Shown piece by piece: positions 54,001-60,796 of a DNA stretch of 64,000 nucleotides. Position numbers and translations under genes: made by a program. The notes beneath the pieces were generated by a model, which searched no databases, was not told the origin of the DNA, and was given only the letters and a program-made list of their open reading frames with translations. The stretch's first letter is position 1; every line of letters begins with the position of its first letter. This DNA comes from Paenibacillus psychroresistens (lineage in GTDB: Bacteria > Bacillota > Bacilli > Paenibacillales > NBRC-103111), in assembly GCF_009728935.1 (NCBI RefSeq), contig NZ_CP034235.1, positions 1,501,501 through 1,565,500 on the forward strand, written 5' to 3'.

Positions 54001-54987
54001 AACCCATCTAGCCCATCTCCAGTTGCTAACAAGAATTTGATTGCTGCTTCTGTTGGCGGATCGCTAATTATTAATGGTGTTCATATTACAGTACCTGCTG
54101 ATGCAATTAATACCGATATTACAGTGACAGTTGATAAAGTAGCCAATACAGTAGATTTAGCTGCGGATGCTCCTTACAAATTAATTAGCGACATCTTCGA
54201 AATTAAGAAGGATAAAATGAACGATTTTGTTAAACCTGTATCGATAGGCTTACCGTTCGACGTAACAAAGGTTGATCCTGCGAAGTCAACGATATCGATT
54301 TATTGGTTTGATGAAACAGCTAGGAAATGGGTTCCATTGGATAATAGTAATGTAGATATTAAAAATGCAGTAGTATCCGGAACGGTAAATCATTTCACCA
54401 AGTTCGCGGTCCTGGCAAAAGCAATTCAAGAGCCAGTCAAGCCTGTTGAACCGACTCCTGTCCCAGTGGTGGATCTCATGGATATTAAGGGTCATTGGGC
54501 GGAGAATAGCATTCATGAGCTGATTCAGTTAGGTGCTATCGAAGGCTACCCGGATGGAACCTTCGGTCCAGAGAAAAACATTACCCGTGCCGAATTTGCA
54601 GTCGTATTGGTAAAAGCCTTCAAGCTTGCTGAAAAAAGTGGAAAGGCATTTACAGATTCAGCCAACCATTGGGCGAAAAAATCTATAGAAACTGCTGCAG
54701 CTTACGGTATCATCACAGGTTATAGTGAAACTTTTTTTGGACCAGATGACTTGATTACCCGAGAGCAAATGGCCGTAATGATTGTACGAGCCGCAAAGCT
54801 ATCAACTGCAATCAGTACAAGCAGTTTTACAGATATTTCTGATATTTCTGAATGGGCAAATGCAGAAGTGTCTACGGCTATCGCTAATGATTTAATGAAC
54901 GGATACGAAAATGGTACATTCAAGCCAAGGGCAAATGCAACACGTGCGGAAGCTGTAACTGTTATTTTAAAAGCTATAAGAAAGTAA
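48082..54987 (+). CDS. Giant S-layer-anchored PHP-domain (CehA/McbA-like) hydrolase
   Basis: 2301 residues from ATG 48082 (TGGAGGAG upstream). Signal peptide to about 33; beta-rich N-terminal region; a carboxypeptidase-regulatory-like domain near 315-400; further beta domains; a PHP metallohydrolase domain (about 770-1000) with His776/His778 (DNHSHSKWSDG), Asp807-His808, His876-Pro877 and Asp933/His935 (SDAH), the CehA/McbA ligand pattern. Seven cadherin-like beta-sandwich repeats (1070-1780) follow, five of them nearly identical; then a ZU5-like domain near 1980-2110 and three SLH domains from 2134. The metal ligands look intact, so a phosphoester or lactone-type hydrolase on the cell surface is likely. 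Possibly in the ABC/HupE operon. Confidence 0.9.
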   Translation: MLISIRKKLKKLLPVLLSIGLMLQMVPQEVSSASDVTAGVSNALLNFTYPAAKTKDIANGEQYYYAANSKAKVVFSSKSVGNDAAGSLYAKYMPVDFVLNDTNHKETLDWTEFFLSDTMSDTWNNNGKLLDFSSMDVTNGNKLVATGAAQANSNLGAKVTYKLLPDAPIMQIIVHLDNNGTSDYNGYLNYQFDNDVGQQLAYAPGLNFSPTSGGSPSKLFSSGWTGNYLYDGDNTETGVPAHGIAWYENEPTGLNAQGYISGVWFDASVKAGNSRDIVVYHITDYPSGGSQPYSKIADWAAKIPTLLSDEEEMATVTGTVYDSDGYGVKGVKVTARNISAQALNSATTDSQGEYTMMLPVGTYTLTGSRMAFSDSSNSVEIADINSSYKVNLYMEAIEVLASTGKQIPGGLSEGTANDIILENQKMALTVAKEFNDTQLPGATLGKPIDLAVQGGNDGLDWINLPLVSRDQPLIKDSWNILTVKNQSVEIVENSNIQSVVKTSGVVDDVYTPFPIETTYTIKPNEDWVYVESVITNSSNQPQTVWIGDAMDVDGSTNASYVPGIGVVSGNLDPIAGSKPSLPWIAMYNGDDPEAFGIMYEGDFAEGFSAMGFEQWLGSQKQVTIPANGNYKLQRYLVAANTNSFANKYEAVNAVYEELLKQKMGVETNLQLTPSGIITPGVEVTARVTVTNSSAESVDGLKASLRLSANLTTTKELEQMIGTIAPNSTVTVEWPLSSLEGGRGTASVDVKKQDNILSTQSKRIFIDGTGWYSGDNHSHSKWSDGSGTIHDNFTSARNKGLDFLTATDHNKIGQQNDVALENSDDFVALWGEEISTSGGHSLAYNINGLIDWNKPAQQYIDDTNASNNGQGIHYIAHPFYPGLEWDNWDVDNFTGIEVWNGFYPPKHPVNLQAVAKWDELNKQGRHIYGISNSDAHNPGKVGANYIRGYMPKLDKENIMDVLKNGTYYGTNGPHLTFNMNGKMMGQDVAVPHNGDSATLDFTGYSEQGLTTVRLIKNGDVVQTWTPNGNDIAEQLTVQVNSGDFFRMELEGNNGKYAYSNPIFIVEDNRNDDSTLKQLNLSAGNLNPVFNANSTEYTVNVGNSEKTITITPAVSNIKSSLVVMANGATVNTSSGAYGPISLNEGHNTITFEVTAENQTKKTYTVVVNREELVLSGDATLKQLTLSEGSLTPSFKRDVINYNANVANTVSSLAVTTLVYDENSSLIVKANGKVVSVVGGAYGPIGLNFGDNTLTLEVTAENQTKKTYTVVVNREVPIQSDDATLKQLTISEGSLTPSFKRDVINYNANVANSVSSLAVTALVYDENSSLIIKANGKVVTVGGGAYGPIGLNVGDNTLILEVTAENQTKKTYTVVVNREDLVLSDDATLKQLTISEGSLTPSFKRDVINYNANVANSVSSLAVTALVYDENSSLIIKANGKVVTVGGGAYGPIGLNVGDNTLILEVTAENQTKKTYTVVVNREDLVLSDDATLKQLTISEGSLTPTFKRDVINYNANVANTVSSLAVTALVYDVNSSLIVKANGKVVSVGGGAYGPIGLNVGDNIITFEVTAENQTKKTYRVVVNREVPIQSDDATLKQLTISEGTLTPSFKRDVINYNSNVANTVSSLAVTALVYDENSSLIVKANGKVVSVVGGAYGPIGLNVGDNTLTLEVTAENQTKKTYTVVVNRALSHDATLKQLQLDKGSIEFLADKLEYAVSVGNSVSKVTVTAAAYDTHAALEINDVAVSNKQIDLVEGINTIKVKVTAQDGTVQTYTLTITRVLSQIVTDKPVPVSTVPLSLKVPIEVVDARIQAAPTTNGNTKQATLPFVEASVDTSLGNVNVSFPSGVTISAPSTWDGTIKLPAVQANNSVFISNSNVSAVIEVGVADMTLTFDKAVRLLIPNQAYKSAGFVKEGVFASIDNTISADTQEAADADQKIAAGGEAKINVGNDLVIWTEHFTKFVSYTTNSPSNPPNPSSPSPVANKNLIAASVGGSLIINGVHITVPADAINTDITVTVDKVANTVDLAADAPYKLISDIFEIKKDKMNDFVKPVSIGLPFDVTKVDPAKSTISIYWFDETARKWVPLDNSNVDIKNAVVSGTVNHFTKFAVLAKAIQEPVKPVEPTPVPVVDLMDIKGHWAENSIHELIQLGAIEGYPDGTFGPEKNITRAEFAVVLVKAFKLAEKSGKAFTDSANHWAKKSIETAAAYGIITGYSETFFGPDDLITREQMAVMIVRAAKLSTAISTSSFTDISDISEWANAEVSTAIANDLMNGYENGTFKPRANATRAEAVTVILKAIRK
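51289..53424 (+). repeat. Seven 104-residue (312-bp) repeats inside the PHP exoprotein gene
   Basis: Repeats start at 51289, 51601, 51913, 52225, 52537, 52849 and 53152. Five successive starts are exactly 312 bases apart. The 51913 and 52225 units differ by only about three bases; the first and last units are diverged. Each encodes a cadherin-like sandwich from DATLKQL to KTYTVVVNRE. Recent expansion by unequal exchange is the simplest reading. Confidence 0.95.
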
Positions 54988-55031
54988 TGCCTAAAGAAGA
55001 TTAGATATGTAATCAACCTAATACAAAAGAT

Positions 55032-55070
55032 AAACAGATGACTCCTGAATTTCAGGGGTCATTTGTTTAC
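55032..55070 (+). terminator. Terminator after the PHP exoprotein
   Basis: AAACAGATGACTCCTG pairs with CAGGGGTCATTTGTTT (two weak pairs) around AATT. The stem's own 3' arm supplies the T-rich end. Confidence 0.75.
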
Positions 55071-55160
55071 ATGTTGTCCTTTTCATTTTCTTTTTCAAAT
55101 TAAGTTTATACCAATAGGAACTTTGATTAGATGGGAAACTCTATTACGGAGGAGTTGGCA

Positions 55161-55190
55161 AATAAAATAACCTTCCGAAAGGAAGGTTAT
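55161..55190 (-). terminator. Terminator of the SRPBCC gene
   Basis: ATAACCTTCC and GGAAGGTTAT (55167-55176, 55181-55190) with loop GAAA/TTTC; on the minus strand the stem runs into TTTTATTT. Confidence 0.85.
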
Positions 55191-55243
55191 AAATAATGTT
55201 TCAATAATAAGGATTAAACCAGCATGTCAGATTCGTTTTCCTA

Positions 55244-55675
55244 TTATGCTTTAGAAATTTCGCTATATTTTTTAAAAGTGTCTAGAATCGCCTGCCAGCC
55301 TGCTTTTTGCATCTCAGTGGAATTGGTGTTTTCTGCATCAAAAGCTTGGATTACCTTAGTATCGTTTTCTTGACTAATAAAAGTGATCGCAACTTTTCTT
55401 TCATCTCCAAGACTATAGGAAATAAACTCACCTAATCTCACTTCATCATAAACTCCACTAAAATCAAACCCAAAGCTACCATCCTTCGCTTCCATTCTTG
55501 TTAGAAATTTTCCTCCAACGCGTAAATCATTTTCGGCATTTGGCGCATGCCATTCTTCAGAAGCATAATACCAATTTGTTATATGCTGTGGTTCTGTCCA
55601 ATATTCCCAAACTTTTTCAACTGGCGCATTTACTGTGGTTTCTACCGTAATTATTACTTTATCACCTGTTCCCAT
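55244..55675 (-). CDS. SRPBCC/AHSA1-family protein
   Basis: 143 residues of the START-like Aha1/AHSA1 fold: ITVETTVNAPVEKVWEYWTEP at the start (in parts), NWYYASEEWHAP, DLRVGGKF and the C-terminal GWQAILDTFKKY. Members bind hydrophobic ligands; the function is generally unknown. AAGGAGAGATG precedes the ATG, and a good SigA promoter with an inverted repeat lies upstream. In other genomes such genes often follow an ArsR repressor, which is not found intact here. Confidence 0.88.
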   Translation of the reverse strand: MGTGDKVIITVETTVNAPVEKVWEYWTEPQHITNWYYASEEWHAPNAENDLRVGGKFLTRMEAKDGSFGFDFSGVYDEVRLGEFISYSLGDERKVAITFISQENDTKVIQAFDAENTNSTEMQKAGWQAILDTFKKYSEISKA

Positions 55676-55714
55676 GATACATCTCTCCTTAAATTGGTTT
55701 TGTTTTCCTTGTTT

Positions 55715-55745
55715 GAATATACACCATGTGGAATATTCCTGTCAA
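55715..55745 (-). promoter_or_regulatory. SigA-type promoter of the SRPBCC gene with embedded inverted repeat
   Basis: On the minus strand TTGACA (55745-55740), 18 bases, TATATT (55721-55716). An imperfect palindrome with ends GAATAT / ATATTC spans 55715-55738 and covers the -10 and spacer, where a repressor would act. Leader of roughly 30 bases. Confidence 0.7.
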
Positions 55746-55958
55746 TGAATACTAATGGTGGATGTAGACTGGTAGATTCTAATAATACGAAACGGGCAGA
55801 TTAGCGTTTCAAGTTTTTGGAGTTAGTATATTTGATACTTACAATACTGAATTGTTAAGATTCAATAACTATCATCTTCATTAACTTGTATAATAGTAGA
55901 TAGATTACTATAATATTTATAGGTCTAAAATAATGAAAATTGGTGGTAAAAATTAATT

Positions 55959-57785
55959 ATGGTATCTGCTATTAAAAGATTTTTAATTGGACGGCCTTTA
56001 AAATCAACTGAGTTGGGTGAACAAAAGCTAAATAAAACTAAGGCGTTGGCTATCCTTTCTTCTGATGCTTTATCTTCAGTTGCATATGGGCCTGAGCAAA
56101 TTTTGGTAGTCCTAATAACAGTTAGTGCCGCAGCCTTTTGGTATTCTATCCCTATTGCAATGGGTGTTTTAATTCTCTTATTGGCTCTAATTTTGTCATA
56201 CAGACAAATTATCTTTGCTTATCCTCACGGTGGTGGGGCTTATGTAGTGGCAAAAGAAAATCTAGGTATATATCCAGGATTAATCGCAGGAAGCTCCTTG
56301 TTGGTAGACTATATTTTAACGGTAGCTGTTAGTGTGACCGCGGGCACAGATGCCATTACTTCTGCTTTTCCTAGCTTACATGAGCATAATGTAATTATAG
56401 CAATTGTGTTTGTAGTGTTCATTACAACTATGAGCTTGCGAGGGGTCACAGAGTCAGCATCTATATTAGCTTATCCCGTTTATTTATTTGTTCTAGCATT
56501 ATTCATTTTAATTGGTGTAGGTATTTACAATATCTTAACGGGGCATGTATCAGCTGAATTACATACCTCATTAGGAACTCCAGTAGCTGGGATTAGTTTA
56601 TTTCTGCTCCTCAGAGCTTTTGCTTCTGGAAGTTCTGCGTTAACGGGAGTTGAAGCTATTTCGAATGCTATTCCCAACTTTAAAGATCCTGCACCGAATA
56701 ACGCGGCTAAAACGTTAGTTGCGATGGGAACTTTGCTGGCTGTGCTATTTTCCGGAATCGTATTTCTAGCTTATTATTATGGAATTACACCAACTGGAGG
56801 GGTAACGGTTGTTTCACAAATTGCTGAACAGACATTTGGACGGAACTTCATGTATTTCTTCATTCAAGGAACTACGGCATTGATCTTAATTCTTGCTGCG
56901 AATACAGGATACTCTGCTTTCCCTTTACTAGCCGTTTATTTTGCAAAGGATAAGTTTATCCCAAGAATGTTCACCATTCGCGGAGATCGATTAGGATATT
57001 CTAATGGGATTATCGTTCTAGGAGTTTTATCAATCCTATTAATTATTGCTTTTAAAGGGAAAACGGAACATCTCATACCGCTTTATGCAGTTGGTGTTTT
57101 TATCCCGTTTACGCTTTCCCAGACTGGAATGGTTGTGAAATGGATTCGAGAAAAGCCGATTGGATGGATTTCAAAACTCATTATTAACACAACAGGAGCA
57201 TTGATTAGCCTAATTGTCACGATGATGTTCTTTTTAACTAAGTTCACGCAAGTTTGGCCGGTGTTGGTTTTCTTGCCGATAATTATTTTTGTATTTTATC
57301 GGATTAGAAAGCATTATGAGTCAGTAGGTGACCAATTAAGACTTGCAAATCGTGAGCCTGCTGTACCTATCGAGGGGAATGTAATTATTCTCCCTGTCGC
57401 AGGTATAACTCATGTGGTGGAAAATTCTTTGAATTATGCGAAATCTCTTTCTCCTCATCAGATTATTGCCGTTTATGTTCCGTTTGAACGAGAAGATGAA
57501 GCAGCCTTTGAAGAAAAGTGGCACAAATGGCAGCCAGATGTAAGATTAGTAACTCTTCACTCGCCGTATAGAAGCATCATTAACCCTTTGACCAAATTCA
57601 TTGATACGGTGCAACGCAAAGCGGGTGAATCCAATTATCAGGTTACAGTTATAATTCCACAATTCATTCCCAAAAAGGGCTGGCATAATATTCTTCATAA
57701 CCAATCCAGTTTATTAATTCGTGCTCACCTGTTATATAGGCGAAATGTAATTGTTACTACAGTGCCGTATCATTTGGAGAAGTAG
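55959..57785 (+). CDS. kimA: High-affinity potassium transporter KimA
   Basis: 608 residues, essentially the length of Bacillus KimA (YdaO). The first 30 residues (IKRFLIGRPLKSTELGEQKL) and LSSDALSSVAYGPEQI are diagnostic; about 12 membrane segments of the APC fold follow, then a cytosolic C-terminal domain from about 460 that in Bacillus binds cyclic di-AMP. It drives K+ uptake with protons. The ribosome-binding site is weak (GGTGG). The leader, about 150 bases, does not show the ydaO cyclic di-AMP riboswitch expected upstream of kimA in Bacillus. Confidence 0.95.
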   Translation: MVSAIKRFLIGRPLKSTELGEQKLNKTKALAILSSDALSSVAYGPEQILVVLITVSAAAFWYSIPIAMGVLILLLALILSYRQIIFAYPHGGGAYVVAKENLGIYPGLIAGSSLLVDYILTVAVSVTAGTDAITSAFPSLHEHNVIIAIVFVVFITTMSLRGVTESASILAYPVYLFVLALFILIGVGIYNILTGHVSAELHTSLGTPVAGISLFLLLRAFASGSSALTGVEAISNAIPNFKDPAPNNAAKTLVAMGTLLAVLFSGIVFLAYYYGITPTGGVTVVSQIAEQTFGRNFMYFFIQGTTALILILAANTGYSAFPLLAVYFAKDKFIPRMFTIRGDRLGYSNGIIVLGVLSILLIIAFKGKTEHLIPLYAVGVFIPFTLSQTGMVVKWIREKPIGWISKLIINTTGALISLIVTMMFFLTKFTQVWPVLVFLPIIIFVFYRIRKHYESVGDQLRLANREPAVPIEGNVIILPVAGITHVVENSLNYAKSLSPHQIIAVYVPFEREDEAAFEEKWHKWQPDVRLVTLHSPYRSIINPLTKFIDTVQRKAGESNYQVTVIIPQFIPKKGWHNILHNQSSLLIRAHLLYRRNVIVTTVPYHLEK

Positions 57786-57906
57786 AGCAATTTGACGAGT
57801 CAAGTGACTACTTAAAAGATATCATAAAACATATAAAGTCAGTGTTAAGAGAGTTTGCTCGGTATAAAGATGTTGTTAAGATTTTTAAGACTTTGGGTAA
57901 ATTGAC

Positions 57907-57940
57907 AGATCCAACTAAAATTGCGATTTTAGTTGGATCT
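57907..57940. terminator. Perfect 15-bp hairpin after kimA
   Basis: AGATCCAACTAAAAT (57907-57921), loop TGCG, ATTTTAGTTGGATCT (57926-57940). A CTTTTC follows a few bases later on the + strand. The hairpin covers the last codons of the convergent gene ending at 57915. Confidence 0.7.
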
Positions 57941-58415
57941 GATGCTTTTCGTTAACCTTTTCCATAAATTTCTGTATATCCGCTGCATTTTCGCATATAT
58001 CCGTATGCATTAACCAAATAAAACAACTATTTTTTTTGATTGCTGAAATATAAAAAGGATAATTAGGGTTAGACCGAATTAGATACCAGCCTGAAGTAGT
58101 ATTTCTCCATGTATATGCAGTCTTAAGTGATAAAAGCGAAACCTTTTTCCAATCCTGCTCCTTCTGACTTTTACGTATTGAATTATAAATGTTTTGAATT
58201 TCAATAGAATTGGTGGCAGTTTCTTTCCAATTGTTAAATCCAGCTTTATTAACCTGTTTCAGTATTTTGTTCTTTTGATCCCCGAACCAAAACCCATCAA
58301 CTAGTTGAGAACTTCCTTCCGTTCTCCATACAGCACCAAACCAGCTATATTTCAAAGTAAAAGGATCCAGAAACTGTGAGCCCAACCCAAAGAAGACAGT
58401 GGAAGTTGTTTGCAT
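57915..58415 (-). CDS. Hypothetical protein, 166 residues
   Basis: Not recognised. No signal peptide or clear membrane segment; rich in Trp, Phe, Lys and Asn (YSWFGAVWRTEGSSQLVDGF, then AYTWRNTTSGWYLIRSNPNYP). The C-terminal half is predicted by eye to be mixed alpha/beta. ATG 58415 with AAAGG about 10 bases upstream is preferred to TTG 58424. Its 3' end lies within the 15-bp hairpin shared with kimA. The base composition is slightly lower in GC than its neighbours, which hints at late acquisition. Confidence 0.6.
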   Translation of the reverse strand: MQTTSTVFFGLGSQFLDPFTLKYSWFGAVWRTEGSSQLVDGFWFGDQKNKILKQVNKAGFNNWKETATNSIEIQNIYNSIRKSQKEQDWKKVSLLSLKTAYTWRNTTSGWYLIRSNPNYPFYISAIKKNSCFIWLMHTDICENAADIQKFMEKVNEKHQIQLKSQF

Positions 58416-58479
58416 AGTAATCAAACCTTTCTCAATGAATATTTACGGGAATCAGGAGTGATGTCTCACCAAGCTGAAG

Positions 58480-60768
58480 TTAATGTCCAGATGCTGCAGA
58501 TAACCTGGATAGCTTTGAAGTTAATCGATCTACAGGAAGTGGTTTGCTGAAGAAATACCCTTGCATCTCATGGCATCCGCTGCTTTTTAAGAATTGGTAT
58601 TGCTCTTTAGTTTCTACACCCTCTGCAATAACCTCGAGCTTTAAACTCTTAGCCATGGCAATAATCGATTCAGCAATAACGGCATCACCTGCACTATCCG
58701 TAATATTGTCAACAAATGTTTTATCAATTTTTAAACGATCTATTGGAAAATTTCTCAGGTAGCTTAACGATGAATAACCTGTTCCAAAATCATCAATGGA
58801 TATTTGGATACCAAGAAGTTTCAAGGCTTCTAGAGTTTGGATGACCTGTTCAGCATTTTGCATAGCAATACTTTCTGTTATTTCCAGCTCTAGATATTTA
58901 GGATTTAAACCTGTTTCTCGTAGTATTTCAGCGACTGTTTGAACAATATTAGACTGTTTGAATTGATAGGCGGAGAGATTCACCGCTACCCGCATGGGTG
59001 TATAGCCTGCCATTTGCCATTCGACATTTTGTCTGCATGCTGTTCGAAGCACCCATTCACCAATCGGCACAATCATCCCTGTTTCCTCTGCAAGTGGGAT
59101 GAATTCAAGTGGGGGAACCAATCCACGGCTGGGATGCTGCCAACGGACTAAGGCTTCGACGCCTGTAATTTGATCAGAAATTAAATCTACCTGTGGTTGG
59201 TACATCAAAACTAACTCATTCCTTTCCACAGCTTTGCGCAGCTCTTGTTCCACAGAAAGCTGTTTGGATGCTTGCTCACTCATGTGGTGGTTAAAGAACT
59301 TATAGGTGTTCCGACTGGTCTCTTTAGAACGATACATCGCTGTATCAGCATTCATCATTAGTGTTTGGGCATCATTTCCATCGTCAGGATATATACTAAT
59401 ACCAATACTGGCCGTAACAGAGCATTCTCTACCATCAATCAGGATTGGATTATTAATTTCCTCAATAATGCTTCTTGCAATGAGAATTATAGAGCTTTCA
59501 TCGATTATGTCGGACAGTAAAATAGTGAATTCATCACCACCCATTCGAGCAATCGTTCCAGACCTGCCAATACAATATTTCAAGCGATCTGCAACAGTTT
59601 TCAGCAAGCGATCACCAAACGAATGTCCCAATGAATCATTAATATATTTAAATCGATCCAAATCAAGAAATAATACAGCGAGCTTATGTTCAGCTCTTTC
59701 AGTTTGTAATAAACCATCTGTCAGCTTATCGATAAACAGACGTCGATTAGGCAAATCCGTAAGTGCATCGTGATAAGCCATGTGATTGATCGTTTCTTCT
59801 GCTTGTTTATGCTCCGTTATATCCTTGCCAATAATATAGATACCATCTATTTGATTATTAATAATGATTGGGATAAGTCGTATTTGCAGGTCAACCGAAT
59901 GCCCTTGCTTGTGCTGGATAGAGATTTCGAAGCTGGAGCTGGTCCCTTTTTTAGCTAATAGATGATAATGAATCACTTTGGAAACTTTACGGCGTCCTAT
60001 AAAATGGCCACAATTTATGCCAAGTAATTGATTAGAAGAAAACCCAGTTATTTTTTCTGTGGCTGGATTTATCGTCAGAATAATTCCTTCCAAATCAATC
60101 GAACAGATTAAATCAGGATTATAATCAACTAAAGATTTATAACGATAGCGACTTTCCGCGAGCAGCTTTTCTGAATCCTTTCGTTCTGTAATATCCCGGA
60201 TAATGCCACGATAACCTAATGGCATGCCGTTTTCGGATTCACGAATAAGTACGACGGACCCTTCAACTGATTTTCGTAAACTGTCTTTATAGTTAACTTG
60301 CCATTCCACACAATTGACTGCAGTTCCTTCATGAGATACCCAGTGAAATACTTGTTTCAGTTTTTGAGCATCCTCTCCATTCATAAATTCAGTAATGTTA
60401 TGTCCCAGCAGCTCGTTCTGGGAAACGCCTAATATTTCGGCAAGAGAATGGTTTGACTGTGACAGGTTTCCATCCATATCTATCTCGTAATAACCATCTT
60501 GAATGCTTTCTAAAGTTGATCGGATTTTATTCTCCTCATGCTTCCAAAAGTTCGCCTCGTTATGAGCGATGTTTCCTAAATAGCGTTGAATGATGAAATA
60601 GAGAAAGCATGCGGTAATAAGGATAAATACAATACTAAGCAACGTGTAAGAAATGCCCAAGATATGGCCGACAGGAAACAAACAGGACAAAAACAAATAT
60701 GCCAATACGATACGTATAGGGATTTTTCTTCCTTCGGATTTATGATTTGATTCTATAAGTTTATCCAT
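58480..60768 (-). CDS. Membrane GGDEF-EAL protein with two PAS domains
   Basis: 762 residues: two N-terminal membrane segments (about 18-62), PAS domains near 80-200 and 205-325, a GGDEF domain (330-495) with intact GGDEF at 410-414, and an EAL domain from 515 with EAL at 538-540, ELEITES and DDFGTGYSSL. Both cyclic di-GMP synthesis and breakdown motifs are complete, so either activity is possible, with PAS domains as sensors. It starts 28 bases after the kdpB stop on the same strand and may be co-transcribed with it. Confidence 0.94.
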   Translation of the reverse strand: MDKLIESNHKSEGRKIPIRIVLAYLFLSCLFPVGHILGISYTLLSIVFILITACFLYFIIQRYLGNIAHNEANFWKHEENKIRSTLESIQDGYYEIDMDGNLSQSNHSLAEILGVSQNELLGHNITEFMNGEDAQKLKQVFHWVSHEGTAVNCVEWQVNYKDSLRKSVEGSVVLIRESENGMPLGYRGIIRDITERKDSEKLLAESRYRYKSLVDYNPDLICSIDLEGIILTINPATEKITGFSSNQLLGINCGHFIGRRKVSKVIHYHLLAKKGTSSSFEISIQHKQGHSVDLQIRLIPIIINNQIDGIYIIGKDITEHKQAEETINHMAYHDALTDLPNRRLFIDKLTDGLLQTERAEHKLAVLFLDLDRFKYINDSLGHSFGDRLLKTVADRLKYCIGRSGTIARMGGDEFTILLSDIIDESSIILIARSIIEEINNPILIDGRECSVTASIGISIYPDDGNDAQTLMMNADTAMYRSKETSRNTYKFFNHHMSEQASKQLSVEQELRKAVERNELVLMYQPQVDLISDQITGVEALVRWQHPSRGLVPPLEFIPLAEETGMIVPIGEWVLRTACRQNVEWQMAGYTPMRVAVNLSAYQFKQSNIVQTVAEILRETGLNPKYLELEITESIAMQNAEQVIQTLEALKLLGIQISIDDFGTGYSSLSYLRNFPIDRLKIDKTFVDNITDSAGDAVIAESIIAMAKSLKLEVIAEGVETKEQYQFLKSSGCHEMQGYFFSKPLPVDRLTSKLSRLSAASGH

Positions 60769-60796
60769 TTTAGTTGTACCTCAGTTCTTGTCAGAA

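Noticed and set aside
55676..55958. ydaO-type riboswitch upstream of kimA
   Set aside because: Looked for because of the Bacillus precedent, but its conserved core could not be seen; the region is mostly AT-rich.
57915..58415. Toxin or ribonuclease identity for the unknown Trp-rich protein
   Set aside because: No catalytic motif or partner antitoxin gene could be recognised; left as hypothetical.
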